A DNA stretch of 64,000 nt from Pseudobacteriovorax antillogorgiicola (lineage in GTDB: Bacteria; Bdellovibrionota_B; Oligoflexia; Oligoflexales; Oligoflexaceae): contig NZ_FWZT01000022.1 of assembly GCF_900177345.1 (NCBI RefSeq), positions 1 to 64,000 of the forward strand, written 5' to 3'. Each line of letters begins with the position of its first letter. Within the stretch, counting starts at the first letter, position 1. This document shows positions 27,228-35,545 of this stretch, in pieces. A model generated the notes under the pieces. That model was given only the letters and a program-made list of their open reading frames with translations. It made no database searches and was not told the DNA's origin. The position numbers were made by a program, and so were the translations under genes.

Positions 27228-29150
27228 TTATAGTCTCTTTTCTTCCTGCCCCACATCTTTCGAGATGGGTTTATCAGATCCCTCTGGAGCCCTGCGGTAA
27301 ACAGCTAGGGTAAGACCACTATCTTGGTGCTCAATTGTTTCTATGTACTGGTATAAGTTAGATTGCGGCAAAGCCTGACGAGCACCCGGTAGAAGGTATG
27401 CCTCCTGCTTCCTCCCCACATCGAACTTCATGTTTGTATAGTCGGCTACAAAGTACTGGCCAATTTTTCCTGAGGCAACCACGCGCCCTCCATCTTGATA
27501 GCCATGGAAACCATTGCGAGTCATGGTTGTTGGAAGTTGACGACGTTTGGTGTCAGAGTGAACGTCGTAGCAGGTCATGGCAATAGCCGCAGGATTGAGG
27601 AAGCTACTTAAGCCAACAATGGCATTTGTCTCTGCTTTGTAGGTGTGATGACAGATCTGCTCAGCAAATTGCTTGAAGCTTGGTTCGATAGTATAGAAGT
27701 AGAAACGCTTCTGTAGGTAATCGCGATTGACCCCAACCTGAAGCACTAAGATTGCAAAACTAGCAAAGCCGGCGATACGAGCCACCCAAGGTGCCCCTGT
27801 GGACCAAAACTTAAGCAATGGATGGAAAAGTAAAGAAAGGCCGAAGGCGCCAGTAAGAAATAGGAAGGGGGCAACTGTCAGTAGGTAGCGCTCTTGATAG
27901 TTGGGATGGCTTAAGACCAAAATCAAATTAAAGATCACAATGCCAAGCAAAAACTTGATTTTCACAGGCAGCTTGCGCCAGCTAAACAATGTCAGAAGAA
28001 CTCCAGCGACCATCAAATAGCCTAGCAGGGGCGTCGCACTGTAAAAGTTTATAAAAGAGCTAGGATAAAAAGTGAGGGTTTCACTTGAAAAGAACGACTG
28101 CTTGCGAGTTGATTCACTAAACAGAAAGATAAAGAACGTTGAAAAGAATGGTGGATAGGACATCCATAGAATGGCCGGTAAGATAAAATAGCGAAATACC
28201 GGGCGCAGTTGGTCAGGTGCATTCCAAAGTTTTGACCAGTAGTGCTTGAGTTCGTTACGCTGAAACATCAGCATCCGAATGATGATTGTTAGGATGAGGA
28301 AGTACAGAGGATTGCCAAACACCTTCTCGATCATAACAATATGGCCGGCAAGCTCAAAGCGAATCCCTACAAAGTGAACGTAGGTAAGGAAAGCAGTATA
28401 GCAGTAAACAAAAATCGAGAACGGATGCTTCCAGCGAATGTGGTCGACTAAGTAGAATACAGCATCAGCTATTGGCTTACGAAAGCTAGCTTTGCGAAAG
28501 AACTCACACGCTAACATCGGCAAGAAGATCATGATCGCGTAGTTGAACTTTGCAAAGAACAAGACAGTTGCTGATATAACAGCCTGATTCCAGTATTTTG
28601 GATCTTCTCTATCCAGGTAGCGGCTATAGAGAATAAATGTAAGCAAGGTCAAAGCAATACCTGGAACTTCAAGCATTACTTGAATCGAGTAATCGAGAAA
28701 GGCTGGGCTCACCATCAAGGCTCCCGCAGATAGTAACCCGATACCAATCCCCCACTTACGATCCAAACGAAGGCCTGCAAAGAAAATCATGATGACAGCC
28801 AAGATCGAGAATAGTGCTACTGAGCTGCGGGCACTGGCAATGCTAAGGTCTGTGAACAAGAGGTACATGGACTGTAAAAGGGGTACCACGGGCGGCCAAA
28901 GAGCGCTGTTATGAATCTGTAGGAAAAACTGGTGGATGTCCAATTCTTGAAAAGCTTTTGCGAAATGGATTGCGTCTAGTGCATGGACAGCTTGGTCCCA
29001 GGCAGCTGGTCGCTCTCCCCAGCCGTCCAGGCTCATCATCTGCAAGGCTCCCTGCGCCCCAAAGTATGCCACCATCCCCAGGGCGAGGGCTCCAAAAAGC
29101 CAAGACAAGACACTACGCCCACCATCACGAGGATCACTATTTTCTGCCAT
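27228..29150 (-). CDS. GT39-like polytopic glycosyltransferase
   Basis: The large inner-membrane protein (about 640 residues) has many hydrophobic segments and a first periplasmic loop after TM1 containing WDQAVHALDAIHFAKAF. This resembles the Asp-containing loop of GT39/ArnT-type enzymes that use polyprenyl-phosphate sugars. The C-terminal third is periplasmic and soluble. The start is the ATG at 29150, preceded by AAGGA. The acceptor (lipid A, protein or glycan) cannot be deduced. It stands alone between a terminator and a lipoprotein gene. Confidence 0.7.
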   Translation of the reverse strand: MAENSDPRDGGRSVLSWLFGALALGMVAYFGAQGALQMMSLDGWGERPAAWDQAVHALDAIHFAKAFQELDIHQFFLQIHNSALWPPVVPLLQSMYLLFTDLSIASARSSVALFSILAVIMIFFAGLRLDRKWGIGIGLLSAGALMVSPAFLDYSIQVMLEVPGIALTLLTFILYSRYLDREDPKYWNQAVISATVLFFAKFNYAIMIFLPMLACEFFRKASFRKPIADAVFYLVDHIRWKHPFSIFVYCYTAFLTYVHFVGIRFELAGHIVMIEKVFGNPLYFLILTIIIRMLMFQRNELKHYWSKLWNAPDQLRPVFRYFILPAILWMSYPPFFSTFFIFLFSESTRKQSFFSSETLTFYPSSFINFYSATPLLGYLMVAGVLLTLFSWRKLPVKIKFLLGIVIFNLILVLSHPNYQERYLLTVAPFLFLTGAFGLSLLFHPLLKFWSTGAPWVARIAGFASFAILVLQVGVNRDYLQKRFYFYTIEPSFKQFAEQICHHTYKAETNAIVGLSSFLNPAAIAMTCYDVHSDTKRRQLPTTMTRNGFHGYQDGGRVVASGKIGQYFVADYTNMKFDVGRKQEAYLLPGARQALPQSNLYQYIETIEHQDSGLTLAVYRRAPEGSDKPISKDVGQEEKRL

Positions 29151-29312
29151 AAAAGGGGTCCTTTCCCACAATCACTGTTCAAAACGTCTCATTACTAAGG
29201 CATAGCGGAATGTTTCATAATTTTCTAGATATTCTTTGGAAGATAGCAGGCTAACACGGGAACCTTACTGTGTGTAAGGCCCCCTTGGGAAAGTGTTTAG
29301 GAAGCGACACAC

Positions 29313-30413
29313 TTAGAGACAGGAGCCGATCGATCCCTCAGCGCAGGTCCGACCATCAACCCAAGTAACAAATGATAGGTCCGCACCACTGAGATTTACG
29401 GAGTTTAGGTCTGCTCCAGTTAAGTTAGCATATCTCAAGTTGACATAACTAAAATTCGCAGCCGTGAGATCCGTGTCGGAAAGGTCCGACCTGGCTAGAT
29501 TTGAGCGGCTAAGGTTGGCGGCTCGAAAACTGCTCCGTTCGAAGCGAGAGTTAAAGAATGCAAACTCTGACAAAGTCATGCCATCAAAGGTCTCGTTCAC
29601 ACTAGAGCCGGTCCTTGTTTTCCACTCACCAAGGAGGAAGCTCAAGCCATCAGGGCTCATTTCCCATAGCTGATAGGTATATATTTGATCCGGCAGGAGA
29701 GGATCATCAACAAAATTTCGGCTCTCTCCCAAGTCTACAGGCCCTTGGTCTAAACTCACCCGATTCAAAATAGTACCAAGGCGGGGCTCTTCCGGCGGCT
29801 CAGTGCCTTCACCCCGAACGAGGACAAACTTATTTCCCGGAGTAAGATTGTGCCTGGTTTCAACCTCTACTCTGAGATTAAATGGGGTGATCAGCAACAA
29901 GCCACTATCAAAGCGCCCCATTTCTAAAAGACTCGATACTGTTATCGATTCAGATTCCACACGGTTCTGGCTCGGCTGGTCGAGCTGATAAGATACGATG
30001 GTATTTAAGATCTCTGGCAAGCGACCATTGGTGCTAACAAATTTCACAAAGAACTGCGCGCTTCCTTGCCCTTCGGTGGAGACAATGTCTGCCTGTGAGT
30101 TCCATTGCCATTGCACCGTGTCTCCTGGCGCTAGCTCAACAAGATCCTTTGTCCCGCCCTCTAGGAGGTCGATGGCCAGCGTTGACCCGGTTTCATCTGA
30201 GGTGACGGTCGCAGAAAGATAGGTTCCTGAGATATTTGCAGGAATAGAGACAGTATCGCCTTCATCGATTGGCTCGCTTATCTTTATGGAACCTTCAGTG
30301 TCAAGCTCCTGCTGTTCTTCAGGACGGCTTTGGAAGCCCTTAGAATCACAGGCCTGAATGAAAATCCCAAGGTATCCGATGAGAAATCCGGCACGGATGA
30401 TTTTTAAAAACAT
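29313..30413 (-). CDS. Lipoprotein with C-terminal pentapeptide repeats
   Basis: The 366-residue protein has a lipoprotein signal (Cys in FIQACDS near residue 22), a beta-rich middle region (about 45-270) and a C-terminal stretch of A(D/N)LxX-type pentapeptide repeats (about 280-350, for example ANLTGADLNSVNLSGADLS). It ends with a short Cys-closed cap (TWVDGRTCAEGSIGSC). The repeats form a right-handed quadrilateral beta-helix. AGGA is positioned before the ATG. Function unknown, probably surface-exposed. Confidence 0.75.
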   Translation of the reverse strand: MFLKIIRAGFLIGYLGIFIQACDSKGFQSRPEEQQELDTEGSIKISEPIDEGDTVSIPANISGTYLSATVTSDETGSTLAIDLLEGGTKDLVELAPGDTVQWQWNSQADIVSTEGQGSAQFFVKFVSTNGRLPEILNTIVSYQLDQPSQNRVESESITVSSLLEMGRFDSGLLLITPFNLRVEVETRHNLTPGNKFVLVRGEGTEPPEEPRLGTILNRVSLDQGPVDLGESRNFVDDPLLPDQIYTYQLWEMSPDGLSFLLGEWKTRTGSSVNETFDGMTLSEFAFFNSRFERSSFRAANLSRSNLARSDLSDTDLTAANFSYVNLRYANLTGADLNSVNLSGADLSFVTWVDGRTCAEGSIGSCL

Positions 30414-30594
30414 GATTTTCCTATAGCATGCGTTTATGTGTGTGCTTGTAAAGATATCGGAAACTCAAGGAGTGATGTTCATCTAAACTTCTTAACTACT
30501 GATTTCACCGTATAAATTTCAATGATTTCCTTGATAGGCTCTAAGGCTCACAATAACTTAAGGTAGGGTCTTACATTCATACTATAAGAAAGAT

Positions 30595-31146
30595 TCAAAG
30601 TTCGATAATAGTTCCGAAATAGAGTTGCTGCTCACTTAAGGCTGAATCCAAGGGTCCCTTCATGGAAATAACAGTTAGCCCGGATACGAATCGAAACTCC
30701 CTAGAATACTGATACTGGGCTCCAAACGTAATACCAATGCCTGCATAATTAGATTGGATCGATTGATACTGCCTCTGGTGAAACGATAAGCCTACAAAAG
30801 GCCTTAGCTTTTCAGCACTCATAAAATTCAGGCTATTTTGCCCAAGCTTCATGGGACGATTGAAAGTAAATGGATAATAGTTAAACTCAAGATCAAAACC
30901 ATAGCCAATATCAGACGAGTCTATCCCAAGTAAATATAAGGAATAGGAAGGCTTGACTGAAAAGCGGTTCATAAAGGGAATCTCGTAGACAAGACGAAAA
31001 TGCCCCAGATTTGCGAGGTTTGTATCTCCAGCAGACGTAGTGCTTTTAATATTAAAGTAGCCCAGAGTAGCCCCTATTTCAGCTCGCAGAGGCGCACTGA
31101 ATAGGGAGACGGCTAGTACCGCAACTTTAAGCCACCTTCGGTCCAT
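30595..31146 (-). CDS. Outer-membrane beta-barrel-like protein, last gene of motor operon
   Basis: The chosen start is the ATG at 31146, with AGGAAGG eight bases upstream, which overlaps the end of the preceding gene by 20 bases. It gives a signal peptide (MDRRWLKVAVLAVSLFSAPLRA) and a mature part of alternating aromatic/polar strands (HFRLVYEIPF, FDLEFNYYPF, AGIGITFGAQYQYSREFRF) ending in a strand with an aromatic near the C-terminus. This is typical of a small OM barrel of 8 or so strands. Linkage to the MotAB-FliFG-like genes suggests an envelope component of that machine; inference. Confidence 0.7.
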   Translation of the reverse strand: MDRRWLKVAVLAVSLFSAPLRAEIGATLGYFNIKSTTSAGDTNLANLGHFRLVYEIPFMNRFSVKPSYSLYLLGIDSSDIGYGFDLEFNYYPFTFNRPMKLGQNSLNFMSAEKLRPFVGLSFHQRQYQSIQSNYAGIGITFGAQYQYSREFRFVSGLTVISMKGPLDSALSEQQLYFGTIIEL

Positions 31147-32824
31147 CCACGTCGCCTTCCTGGGGTTTGCCATCAGACCCTGTTTCAATGACTTTGTTGT
31201 CAATGATGAGCTGTTTAAACGTGACCGCAACACGCTCTCTCATCTGCCAGACTTCCTCGATCGCAATACCGTCATGATCACAAGTTTTCAAAGTTTCGAT
31301 CAAGATATAGTTCTTGGCTTTACTGAGGTGTTTTGTAATACCAGAGCGCAGACTGCGATTGATGTTAAATAAAGCTACACCCCAGTTTTGAGCCGAAACA
31401 GCATTGGCCAGTTTCTCAAGATCTTCGTCTTCAGCATCGAAGATTGGATAGAATGGAGGCCTCAAAACATGAATGCTAGCATCTGGCTTGGAAGCTTTAT
31501 AGATATCTCTTTCTTCATCTAGGGTACAGACCCGCAAGAACTTAAGCAGCCCTCGCTCATGCTGATACTGATCCAGCATCCCTAGATCGAAGTATGGTTT
31601 TAGTTCCAAACATCGATCCAATATGGGCTGAATCTGCTCAGGCTTCATGGGCGGTGGCTTAAAGTCATGCTTCAATAAGATCCCCCAACCACCAGGAAAA
31701 CTTTCCCGGGCTGTAGGTACCGAAACTGTAGTTGGCATCCACGCGAGAATTCCTAAGGCATCCCGCTGCTCCATCCCCTTCACAATCTCTTTTAAGCCAT
31801 CTCCTAAACGCCACAGGGCAATCAAAAGCTCGTCCCAAAGAATATGTTCTGGGCTACGCTTACGATAGGTTAGTTTCAGGGCAAAGTTATAGTGTTCAAT
31901 ATCAAGAGGAGCTTGTTCAAAAAAGGTTTCAAGCCACTTGGGACTGGTCCCTCTTTGAAAAATTTTCTCTTGTAAGTCCTTTGACATTTCTTGGATTATA
32001 GTTCCTAGAAACTTCGGATCTTTCTGTGCTAGGTCCTCAAAATCGATCATATCATCCAGGGTTGGGAATGCATCGTCTTTCTCAATGCGTCTTAAGGTTT
32101 CTTCCAACTTCTCTGCAATCTTCATCGTATCATTGAATTGCATCCCCGACGACATCTGCCCAGAGCCACTCTTGTTAGCTGCAGGCGCCTGCTGATTATT
32201 CAACTGAGGCTGCGGTACCGGAGGTGGCGGCGCTTCTTGCTTGCCACTCGATTTGCTAAGCCCTGATTCGATTTTACCACCAATAATACGGGCTACGATC
32301 ATCCCACCGATCGACAAGATCAGCAATGAACTTAGGATCAAGGCAACCAGTTCCCAGGAAATGATAGAGCGCTTCTGCCAGTTCTTTCGGTTGAACTCTA
32401 TGGTATCTCTGCCAGGTATAATATTAAGATTCGAAAATAGAGACTCCCTGAGTTCGAACAACTCCTCGTCAGATACATATTGAGGCATGGTAATCCGAAT
32501 AGCAACTCTCTGAATTCGAGGAAGAAGATCGTGGACCCCTTTATTGGGATCATCCCATTCATCCTTAATCTGCACCCCAGTCATGCTATAGTACGGCAGT
32601 TCGTTCTGGCCCAACACGGAATTAAGTTCCGATTGACTCCTTCGTAGAGGTGTCACAGTTAGGTTGACAAGCACCGGTACACCAGGAAAACGATTTTTTA
32701 CGAAGTCGATAGTTTTCTGGCTCAAATGAGCTTCGACTTCTGCAACTTTAGGATGCTTGGTCGTTTGACCTTGCCAAAGCAGAGTCAAAGCAAAAAGAAG
32801 GATATTTCGCCTAAATGCCATCAT
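31127..32824 (-). CDS. FliF/FliG-like chimeric rotor protein (putative)
   Basis: The 565-residue protein has a signal peptide and a periplasmic domain (about 25-150) whose end (YVSDEELFELRESLFSNLN then GRDTIEF) resembles the last periplasmic part of FliF. One TM helix follows (about 157-181), then a Pro/Gln linker (about 195-235). The cytoplasmic part begins FPTLDDMIDFEDLAQKDP and continues LGTIIQEMSKDLQEKIFQRG, resembling the FliG segment that contacts MotA. The rest is helical and armadillo-like. It overlaps motB by ATGATG. The order MotA-MotB-rotor suggests a dedicated non-flagellar or accessory motor. Individual domain matches are by eye, so a remote relationship only. Confidence 0.55.
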   Translation of the reverse strand: MMAFRRNILLFALTLLWQGQTTKHPKVAEVEAHLSQKTIDFVKNRFPGVPVLVNLTVTPLRRSQSELNSVLGQNELPYYSMTGVQIKDEWDDPNKGVHDLLPRIQRVAIRITMPQYVSDEELFELRESLFSNLNIIPGRDTIEFNRKNWQKRSIISWELVALILSSLLILSIGGMIVARIIGGKIESGLSKSSGKQEAPPPPVPQPQLNNQQAPAANKSGSGQMSSGMQFNDTMKIAEKLEETLRRIEKDDAFPTLDDMIDFEDLAQKDPKFLGTIIQEMSKDLQEKIFQRGTSPKWLETFFEQAPLDIEHYNFALKLTYRKRSPEHILWDELLIALWRLGDGLKEIVKGMEQRDALGILAWMPTTVSVPTARESFPGGWGILLKHDFKPPPMKPEQIQPILDRCLELKPYFDLGMLDQYQHERGLLKFLRVCTLDEERDIYKASKPDASIHVLRPPFYPIFDAEDEDLEKLANAVSAQNWGVALFNINRSLRSGITKHLSKAKNYILIETLKTCDHDGIAIEEVWQMRERVAVTFKQLIIDNKVIETGSDGKPQEGDVDGPKVA

Positions 32825-33861
32825 AGGTTTTGCACCGGTTCGATAATAAACATGATTTTTCTAGCAAGTGCTAATCGCTCCTCTCGTGACTGAGGGTCTT
32901 CCCCCTTTAGCAGCTTTTCGTTTATACCGTGTCCCATGAGTCTAACTCGCTGGGTAGGTATCCCAACTTTTGCTAGGACTCGCTGAGCGCTCACTGCGCG
33001 CAGAACAGAAAGTTCCAAATTGTCGCGAAAGTGATACTTGGCTGCCATCACTGGCCGCTGATCCGCAAAACCTACGATGTTCAACCGAGTCTTGCCTGCA
33101 AAGGGGAGATATACTCCAGCAAATTTCTCGATAGCCTCAAACCCCTCTTTGGTAAGCTTGGTACTGGCACTACCAAAAAATGAGATGGTCGGGAACATAA
33201 TAAAAATCCGATCATCCATCTTGAAGGCTTCTGCTTGCAAAGCCTGGAGCTTGATAATATTTTTTCTATGACCACTATCATCAGTGGCGACGGGTTCAGA
33301 GCCAGTAGGAGTTCCTTTTTCCTTAAGTGACTGACCCTGAAGAGATTGCAGAGATTCGTTACTGACACGCTTCTGTTGAGGCGGCTTCTTGGCAGCAAAC
33401 TGCCCCTGCCCCTCGTGTTTAATAGGAATAACTTTATTGAGGATCTCCATCAGATGCTCACCTAGAGAAGGTTCATCCTTAATAGGATCAGCCTCGTGCT
33501 GGGGAATCTCCTGCGCACCTCCTCGTTGTTCCATGGCTTGCTCACCTTCAGAAGAAACCAAGTCCTGCCCCTCCGCCTTCATCACAGCTGCGGCAAGAAG
33601 AGACTCTTCCTCCGCCTCCGCAGAGCTTAAAACAGTATCCCCAACATCTTTCGTCGCCTGGGTTGGAAGCTCCTTATCAAGCTCTTCCATTGTCGCTAGC
33701 AGAGATTCAGCGAGTAAGGTATTTCCCTTTTTAGGTGGTTCAATACTAAAAAATAGTACGAAGAAGCCCAGTAGTAGCGTGATCATGTCACCATAGCTAA
33801 TAAACCATGTGCCCTCACTAACTTTGCGCTCTTTTTGTTTGCCACGAACGATCGGTTTCAT
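32821..33861 (-). CDS. motB: MotB-family stator protein with OmpA domain
   Basis: The 346-residue protein has a single N-terminal TM helix (about 19-39) with the ion-carrying Asp25 in SYGDMITLLLGFFV. A long, low-complexity Glu/Gln-rich linker follows (about 45-215), and then a C-terminal OmpA/MotB peptidoglycan-binding domain (FADQRPVMAAK, DNLELSVLRAVSAQRVL, GHG). The linker is longer than in flagellar MotB, as if the peptidoglycan is farther from the channel. Its stop overlaps the next start; its own start overlaps motA (ATGA). With MotA it should form a proton or sodium channel. Confidence 0.87.
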   Translation of the reverse strand: MKPIVRGKQKERKVSEGTWFISYGDMITLLLGFFVLFFSIEPPKKGNTLLAESLLATMEELDKELPTQATKDVGDTVLSSAEAEEESLLAAAVMKAEGQDLVSSEGEQAMEQRGGAQEIPQHEADPIKDEPSLGEHLMEILNKVIPIKHEGQGQFAAKKPPQQKRVSNESLQSLQGQSLKEKGTPTGSEPVATDDSGHRKNIIKLQALQAEAFKMDDRIFIMFPTISFFGSASTKLTKEGFEAIEKFAGVYLPFAGKTRLNIVGFADQRPVMAAKYHFRDNLELSVLRAVSAQRVLAKVGIPTQRVRLMGHGINEKLLKGEDPQSREERLALARKIMFIIEPVQNL

Positions 33862-34643
33862 GCGCTCATCTCCTCCGATATCGCATCGTCGAGAATATTC
33901 ACACGCTTACGCTTCGGTAGGAAGGAGTTAAGCATCTCTTGTGACTTGAGGAGATCCACACCTTCTGCGCACAAGAGCACGGCTTGCATGGCAATTTCTC
34001 CCTGGAACCTCTCTTTATCAACCTGTTTCTCAAGCGCTTCTGCAAAGGGTGATATGATGAAGTTTGCAAACAACAAGCCGTAGAGTGTCGCTACCAGTGC
34101 AAGGGCCATCTTTACGCCAGTTTGAGCGGGATCAAGACCTTCGGTGATAGCACGCATCAAGTTCACCAAGCCAAGGACTGTTCCCACAAGTCCAAAGGCT
34201 GGTGGATACTTGGCGAGGTTTAAAAAGAATGCTGAGACCATATCCCGCTTATTTACAAGCTGGTGTAATCGTTCTCCTAGAATGGTTTGAATATCTTCAG
34301 GGGTGAATTGTAGTTCCAGCAACTCTTTTCCATCGAGATATATCTCATCAGCAATGGTCTTCGGCTTGTCTTTCCGGTAGGCTTGGGGATTGCGAACAAA
34401 TACCAATGCCTCTTCAATAAAGCGTCGTTCCGCTCGCTGTAACCCAAAGAGGACTCCCTTAAGGCTGGTGACAAAGTAGCCCCAGCACTGCCAAGGGGCT
34501 GAGATAATACCGACAGCAAGAGTTCCACCAAGTACCATCGTCAGAGCTACATCGTCGAAATACATCGCAAAGTTCTGATCTAAGAAGAACAGGCTTAAAC
34601 GAAGAAAGGCAAAGGCTAGCATGGACCCTAATATATAAGTCAT
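33858..34643 (-). CDS. motA: MotA-family stator protein
   Basis: The 261-residue protein has four TM segments (about 4-20, 30-52, 153-175, 186-208) with the MotA signatures PPAFGLVGTVLGLV and ALVATLYGLLFANFIISPFAEAL; these contain the two conserved Pro residues of the channel. The cytoplasmic loop between TM2 and TM3 is charged (QRAERRFIEEAL), as needed for contact with a FliG-type rotor. It overlaps both neighbours by four bases. The family is MotA rather than ExbB/TolQ, judging by the four-helix layout and motifs. Confidence 0.88.
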   Translation of the reverse strand: MTYILGSMLAFAFLRLSLFFLDQNFAMYFDDVALTMVLGGTLAVGIISAPWQCWGYFVTSLKGVLFGLQRAERRFIEEALVFVRNPQAYRKDKPKTIADEIYLDGKELLELQFTPEDIQTILGERLHQLVNKRDMVSAFFLNLAKYPPAFGLVGTVLGLVNLMRAITEGLDPAQTGVKMALALVATLYGLLFANFIISPFAEALEKQVDKERFQGEIAMQAVLLCAEGVDLLKSQEMLNSFLPKRKRVNILDDAISEEMSA

Positions 34644-35326
34644 GGTCCTACCTCTTCAGTGGCTTGGCCAGTTATCTGCCTTAGTTTCTTGACCATAATT
34701 GCTGTTTCTACGTTCTCCTGGTCCAGAGCCAGTGACTTTTCATAAGAGGCCAACGCTTGACTAAACTGCCTTTGTAAATAAAAGATATTACCTTGTAAGT
34801 CATATAAAACACTGACGAATGGAAAGGTTGAAATGAGATTGCTGATCTGGACACTGGCCACCTGAAGATCACCCTTCAAAAGGTTTGCCTGCGCGATCGC
34901 GACTCCTTTACTAAGGTCAGTAAGACTTTTTTTCGAGATCTTTTCACATTGATCAATAGTCTTACCTGAAAGCTCGTTGTTTAACTTAGCTTCCTTAGCT
35001 AGAGTCACATTGATCGCGTGGTCAGAGGCAAAAAATGTCTTGGGAATGACAAACCGTTGCTCTTCGTAGCCATCCAAATCCACCTCAACGATGAGAAAGT
35101 CGTCTTGGGAGAACACTTGCTGACTAAGACTAACATTGAGCGGTGCCTGTCCTGTTTCTTTAATATTGCCCCTCGGGTCTTTAACAGTCACCGTGCTAGC
35201 GACAGGCTGCGAGGTTACGTTCAACGATCCGGTCACCGTACAGGCCGAGAGCAAGATCGCAATCATGTATCCTAGCAAAGTTCGCAAAATAGCACTCAAT
35301 GATTTTTTACGTCTAGGATGATTCAT
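34640..35326 (-). CDS. PEGA/TPR lipoprotein, first gene of motor operon
   Basis: The 228-residue protein has a lipoprotein signal (LLSAC near residue 29), a PEGA-like beta domain (about 32-110: GSLNVTSQPVASTVTVKD ... GYEEQRFVI) and C-terminal TPR-like helices (GNIFYLQRQFSQALASYEKSLALD). PEGA domains are common in surface and cell-wall-linked proteins. It overlaps motA (ATGA), so it is part of the same translationally coupled unit; it may dock the motor to the outer membrane or cell wall. Confidence 0.75.
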   Translation of the reverse strand: MNHPRRKKSLSAILRTLLGYMIAILLSACTVTGSLNVTSQPVASTVTVKDPRGNIKETGQAPLNVSLSQQVFSQDDFLIVEVDLDGYEEQRFVIPKTFFASDHAINVTLAKEAKLNNELSGKTIDQCEKISKKSLTDLSKGVAIAQANLLKGDLQVASVQISNLISTFPFVSVLYDLQGNIFYLQRQFSQALASYEKSLALDQENVETAIMVKKLRQITGQATEEVGP

Positions 35327-35545
35327 CGTTCGAATTCGTTGAATCTTTACATCTCGCTACCACAAGCTTTCAATAAATAGCCGTTTTTCCTCTTGAAAGA
35401 AAAAATAGTTACTCAGCAATATATAATTATTATAGTTAGTTACCGATACTCGCAGGTAGAATTCGCCTCTGAAGAAATCTTTGGTCACGAAATCAGTAGA
35501 ATTGTCGATGGTGAAAAAGCGTGGAATAAAAGCTTAGGATTTAAC

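Noticed and set aside
32821-34643. MotA/MotB-like pair as a Zorya-type defence system
   Set aside because: No ZorC/D helicase or nuclease genes; the partner is FliF/FliG-like and the lipoprotein and barrel point to an envelope machine.
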